A stretch of 64,000 bases of DNA from an uncultured Anaerococcus sp. (lineage in GTDB: Bacteria > Bacillota > Clostridia > Tissierellales > Peptoniphilaceae): positions 34,205 to 98,204 of the forward strand of contig NZ_CALTTY010000005.1 in the NCBI RefSeq assembly GCF_943912385.1. The letters are read 5' to 3'. Every line of letters starts with the position of its first letter. The stretch's first letter is position 1. The notes beneath the pieces were generated by a model. It made no database searches. It saw only the letters and a list, made by a program, of their open reading frames with translations, and was not told the origin of the DNA. A program made the translations under genes and the position numbers. Of the stretch, positions 61,048 to 64,000 are shown piece by piece.

Positions 61048-61356
61048 CTAGTCGAATTTTTCGTCAGTCTTTTTTGATTTACGAATCTTCTTACCATCTT
61101 CGTAAACAATTCCTGTACGAACACCTTTTTTAAGTTCTTCTGAATATAGAAGTACATTTGAAGCATCAATTGGGCCTTCTTTTTCAAGTCTTCCGCTTTC
61201 TCCGCCCATTTGCATTGCTCTTTGGTGTTTTACTTGCACGTTGGCACCTTCAACTATTACTCTATTTGTTTTAGGGAAAGCTTGTAATACTTCTCCTACA
61301 TGTCCTTTAAATTCACCTGATATTATTTGGACTTTATCGCCTTTTTTTATATGCAT
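61048..61356 (-). CDS. rplX: Ribosomal protein uL24
   Basis: 102 residues, with KKGDKVQIISGEFKGHVGEVLQ (KOW motif) and EGPIDASNVLLY. Confidence 0.97.
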   Translation of the reverse strand: MHIKKGDKVQIISGEFKGHVGEVLQAFPKTNRVIVEGANVQVKHQRAMQMGGESGRLEKEGPIDASNVLLYSEELKKGVRTGIVYEDGKKIRKSKKTDEKFD

Positions 61357-61365
61357 CTAATCCCC

Positions 61366-61734
61366 CTATAATACTTCCGGTGCTAGTGAGATAATTCTCA
61401 TAAAACCTTCAGATCTTAGTTCTCTTGTAACTGGTCCAAAGATTCTTGTTCCAACTGGTGAAAGGTCATCTTTGATGATAACTGCTGCATTATCGTCAAA
61501 CTTAATTTTTGAACCATCTTGTCTACTTAGACCTCTTTTTGTCCTAACAATAACAGCCTTAACTACTTGACCTTTTTTTACCGCTCCGCCGGGTGTTGCA
61601 CTTTTAACTGAACAAGTTACTACATCACCAATATTAGCATATCTTCTTTTAGTTCCTCCAAGAACCTTTACTACTGAAAGTTCTCTTGCTCCGGAGTTAT
61701 CTGCTACTCTCATACGAGTTTCTTGCTGTATCAT
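61366..61734 (-). CDS. rplN: Ribosomal protein uL14
   Basis: 122 residues: MIQQETRMRVADNSGAREL and the ending RELRSEGFMRIISLAPEVL are characteristic. Confidence 0.98.
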   Translation of the reverse strand: MIQQETRMRVADNSGARELSVVKVLGGTKRRYANIGDVVTCSVKSATPGGAVKKGQVVKAVIVRTKRGLSRQDGSKIKFDDNAAVIIKDDLSPVGTRIFGPVTRELRSEGFMRIISLAPEVL

Positions 61735-61751
61735 AATAATCTCCTTATTAA

Positions 61752-62012
61752 TTAAACAATTTCTGCTGCTTGGCTAATGCGAACTAGTCTCCATCTTTTT
61801 GTTTTAGATAGGGCTCTTGTTTCCATTATTACTACTTTATCGCCAACTTTAGCTTCTTTTTTCTCATCGTGAGCTTTGTATTTTTTACTTCTAACTATTT
61901 TCTTTTTATACACTGGGTGACTGATTATATCTTCAACAAGAACTGTTATAGTCTTATCCATTTTGTCAGATACAACTACACCTTGGCGTACGCTTCTTCT
62001 ATTTCTTTCCAT
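61752..62012 (-). CDS. rpsQ: Ribosomal protein uS17
   Basis: 86 residues; RQGVVVSDKMDKTITVLVE and RALSKTKRWRLVRI identify it. Confidence 0.97.
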   Translation of the reverse strand: MERNRRSVRQGVVVSDKMDKTITVLVEDIISHPVYKKKIVRSKKYKAHDEKKEAKVGDKVVIMETRALSKTKRWRLVRISQAAEIV

Positions 62013-62017
62013 TTAGA

Positions 62018-62224
62018 TTAAGCCTCCTTGCCCGCTTCGATCTTTCTTTCAGTTTGAATAGTCTTAACTCTGGCTATATCTTTCTTAACAGTTCCTATAG
62101 CTGCTGGGTTTTCTAATTGACCTGTGGCAAGCCTAAAACGAAGATTGAAAAGCTCATTTTGTAAATCAAATAGTTGTTTATCTAAGTCTCTATCTGATAA
62201 ATTTCTTATATCTGCTATTTTCAT
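62018..62224 (-). CDS. rpmC: Ribosomal protein uL29
   Basis: 68 residues, helical; ELFNLRFRLATGQLENPA is the family signature. Confidence 0.97.
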   Translation of the reverse strand: MKIADIRNLSDRDLDKQLFDLQNELFNLRFRLATGQLENPAAIGTVKKDIARVKTIQTERKIEAGKEA

Positions 62225-62226
62225 CC

Positions 62227-62649
62227 TTATTCCTCCGAACCTGTAACTTCAAGTCTTTGGATGAATTTTGTTTTGATTGGAAGTTTTTGTGCAGCAAGTC
62301 TCATAGATTCTCTTGCTATTTCTTCACTAACACCACTCATCTCAAATAGTACTCTACCTGGTTTTACAACGGCTACCCAGTATTCTGGTGAACCTTTACC
62401 AGAACCCATTCTTACCTCTGCAGGTTTTTTAGATACTGGTTTGTCTGGAAATACTTTAATCCAAATATTTCCGCCTCTTTTTATATATCTTGTCATCGCA
62501 CGACGAGCAGCCTCTATTTGGTTTGCTGTCATCCAGCATGCTTCTAGAGCTTGTAAGCCGTACTCACCATAAGCAAGCTCATTACCTCTATTAGCATTAC
62601 CTTTCATTCTGCCTCTATGTTGTCTACGATATTTTACTCTTTTAGGCAT
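62227..62649 (-). CDS. rplP: Ribosomal protein uL16
   Basis: 140 residues from MPKRVKYRRQHRGRMKGNANRG at 62649; GNIWIKVFPDKPVSKKPAEVRMGSGKG is intact. Confidence 0.98.
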   Translation of the reverse strand: MPKRVKYRRQHRGRMKGNANRGNELAYGEYGLQALEACWMTANQIEAARRAMTRYIKRGGNIWIKVFPDKPVSKKPAEVRMGSGKGSPEYWVAVVKPGRVLFEMSGVSEEIARESMRLAAQKLPIKTKFIQRLEVTGSEE

Positions 62650-62682
62650 TAACATAAATAATACTCTCCTGATTCTTTAAGA

Positions 62683-63414
62683 CTAATTATGTCCCTTATT
62701 ATTTCTGTTTGGACGTCTATTATTTCTCTTTTTTCTTCTGTTGTTTGGAGCTTTAAGTTTTGGTTCTCTTTCAGCTTTTTCTCCTGGAAGAACTTCTCCT
62801 TTGTAGATCCAAACCTTACATCCGATTTTACCGTATTCTGTATCAGCTTCTGCAAAACCGTAGTCAATATTTGCTCTTAATGTTTGAAGTGGAATTGTAC
62901 CTTCAGAGTATCCTTCACTTCTTGCCATGTCCGCTCCACCAACTCTACCTGAAACCATAGTCTTAATACCCTTAGCTCCAGCTCTCATTGTTCTTTGGAT
63001 AGATTGCTTCATGGCACGTCTAAATGCGATCCTATTTTCTAGTTGGTTTGCAATGTTTTCAGCAACTAGTTGAGCAGAAAGGTCTTGGTATTTGATTTCT
63101 TCAACATTGATGATGATTCTTTTACCTGGAGCAATTTTTTCTAGTTTATTTTTAAGCTCTTCAACTCCAGCACCACCCCTACCGATTACCATACCAGGTT
63201 TTCCAGTAAAGATTGTAATCTTTAGGTTGTTTACTGCTCTTTCTATTTCAATGTCTGCAATTCCTGCTTCATAGGCATGTTTATTGATAAATTCTCTTAT
63301 CTTTACGTCTTCTACTAGAAGATCAGAGAAGTCTTTTTTATCAGCGAACCATTTTGAATTCCATTCTTTGATTACGCCTACTCTAAATCCTTTAGGGTTT
63401 ACTTTTTGTCCCAT
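62683..63414 (-). CDS. rpsC: Ribosomal protein uS3
   Basis: 243 residues. MGQKVNPKGFRVGVIKEWNSKW start, KH domain with GMVIGRGGAGVEELK, and a long basic, Asn/Arg-rich tail (NNRRKKRNNRRPNRNNKG). Confidence 0.98.
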   Translation of the reverse strand: MGQKVNPKGFRVGVIKEWNSKWFADKKDFSDLLVEDVKIREFINKHAYEAGIADIEIERAVNNLKITIFTGKPGMVIGRGGAGVEELKNKLEKIAPGKRIIINVEEIKYQDLSAQLVAENIANQLENRIAFRRAMKQSIQRTMRAGAKGIKTMVSGRVGGADMARSEGYSEGTIPLQTLRANIDYGFAEADTEYGKIGCKVWIYKGEVLPGEKAEREPKLKAPNNRRKKRNNRRPNRNNKGHN

Positions 63415-63421
63415 ATTAATC

Positions 63422-63763
63422 CTACCTTTCCTCTATATCCGCTAACACTACGCCGATATGGCTTGATCTTTTTAATATAGGGTATGCAGCACCCTTAGCT
63501 TTAGGTCTGTATCTTTTCATAGTTGGTGCATCATTTGCATATGCTTTTTCTACGTATAAATCTTCTCTATCAAGTCCATTGTTGTTTTCAGCGTTGGCAA
63601 TGGCACTTTTTAGTACATCTTCAAGTAGTCTTGCACCTTTCTTATTGGTAAATCTTAAGATATTAAGAGCTTCATCTACTTGTTTGCCTCTGATTTCTCT
63701 TGCTATATAGTTAACTTTTAGAGGAGATATTCTCTGATATTTAGCTATTGCTTGTACTTTCAT
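63422..63763 (-). CDS. rplV: Ribosomal protein uL22
   Basis: 113 residues, with QRISPLKVNYIAREIRGKQVDEAL, NAENNNGLDREDLYV and the tunnel-loop region PTMKRYRPKAKGAAYPILKR. Confidence 0.97.
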   Translation of the reverse strand: MKVQAIAKYQRISPLKVNYIAREIRGKQVDEALNILRFTNKKGARLLEDVLKSAIANAENNNGLDREDLYVEKAYANDAPTMKRYRPKAKGAAYPILKRSSHIGVVLADIEER

Positions 63764-63772
63764 TTATCTCTC

Positions 63773-64000
63773 CTAACGCACTTTGCTTTTCATTTCAGTA
63801 GCCTTCTTAGCGTGGCCTCTGAATGTTCTTGTTGGCACAAATTCGCCTAATTTATGACCTACCATATCTTCTGTGATATAGATTGGAACGTGCTTTCTTC
63901 CGTCATGAACTGCTATTGTGTGTTCTACAAATTCAGGGAATATTGTAGAACGTCTTGACCATGTTCTTATTACTTTCTTTTCATTTTTTTCATTTAATTC
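63773..64000 (-). CDS. rpsS: Ribosomal protein uS19, partial (N-terminus outside window)
   Basis: The C-terminal about 75 residues are present: KVIRTWSRRSTIFPEF, then AVHDGRKHVPIYITEDMVGHKLGEFVPTRTFRGH. The stop codon is at 63773-63775. The start lies beyond the right edge. Confidence 0.97.
   Translation of the reverse strand, partial: ELNEKNEKKVIRTWSRRSTIFPEFVEHTIAVHDGRKHVPIYITEDMVGHKLGEFVPTRTFRGHAKKATEMKSKVR

Overview
The window is a stretch of a low-GC, Gram-positive anaerobe chromosome. The best guess is the family Peptoniphilaceae (Anaerococcus or Peptoniphilus type). The signs are the Firmicutes gene orders nfeD-floA-(x)-phoH-ybeY-dgkA-cdd-era-recO-glyQ-glyS and the S10/spc/alpha ribosomal cluster, AT-rich DNA, T-box leaders, FeFe-hydrogenase maturases HydF/HydG, arginine deiminase, glutamate dehydrogenase and a giant 2-hydroxyacyl-CoA dehydratase activase. 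Together these suggest an amino-acid fermenter. The genus call is inference. Nearly all genes lie on the minus strand.

Region by region: (1) 1-2950, the 5' part of a type-2 ileS behind an Ile T-box. (2) 2947-3913, an AMMECR1-like gene and a Cys-type glutathione peroxidase. (3) 3965-6531, plus strand: a Met T-box, metY and an acetyl-CoA-type metA, which together make homocysteine from homoserine. (4) 6713-14109, a dicarboxylate/amino-acid symporter and a Met-T-box operon of an M20 amidohydrolase, MetN, MetI and three different MetQ lipoproteins. (5) 14133-18185, hydF-hydG and a uracil permease. (6) 18265-19996, a small membrane protein and arcA behind a leader with a terminator. (7) 20129-25950, a visibly AT-richer accessory island: a two-repeat relic of a type I-E-like CRISPR array, then a four-gene operon (Cro-like regulator with an early in-frame stop, cytosine-C5 methyltransferase, HpaII-like endonuclease, AAA-ATPase fused to a DUF4435/TOPRIM-like nuclease) and a HEPN-like protein. 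(8) 26112-37819, guaA and the conserved housekeeping cluster from the PPDK regulatory protein to nfeD; phoH seems to start at an ATT codon. (9) 38034-41105, an ABC-2 exporter with a DUF3169-like protein and a Cro-like regulator behind a consensus promoter flanked by two palindromic operators. (10) 41316-43625, a frameshifted DUF554 gene, gdhA and a 240-bp palindromic element. (11) 43624-52140, the giant activase, rnhA, an intracellular alpha-amylase, deoC and a PAS-PP2C phosphatase. (12) 52217-64000, the ribosomal protein/secY/adk/rpoA operon, with a 110-bp tandem repeat between infA and rpmJ.

The most interesting candidate system is the defence-like operon at 20624-24635. It couples a HpaII-type restriction-modification pair to a single-chain ATPase-nuclease whose architecture resembles a fused PARIS (AriA-AriB) effector. 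Coordinates, motifs and promoter spacings were read directly from the sequence. Family assignments come from recognising motifs and have not been tested by a search.
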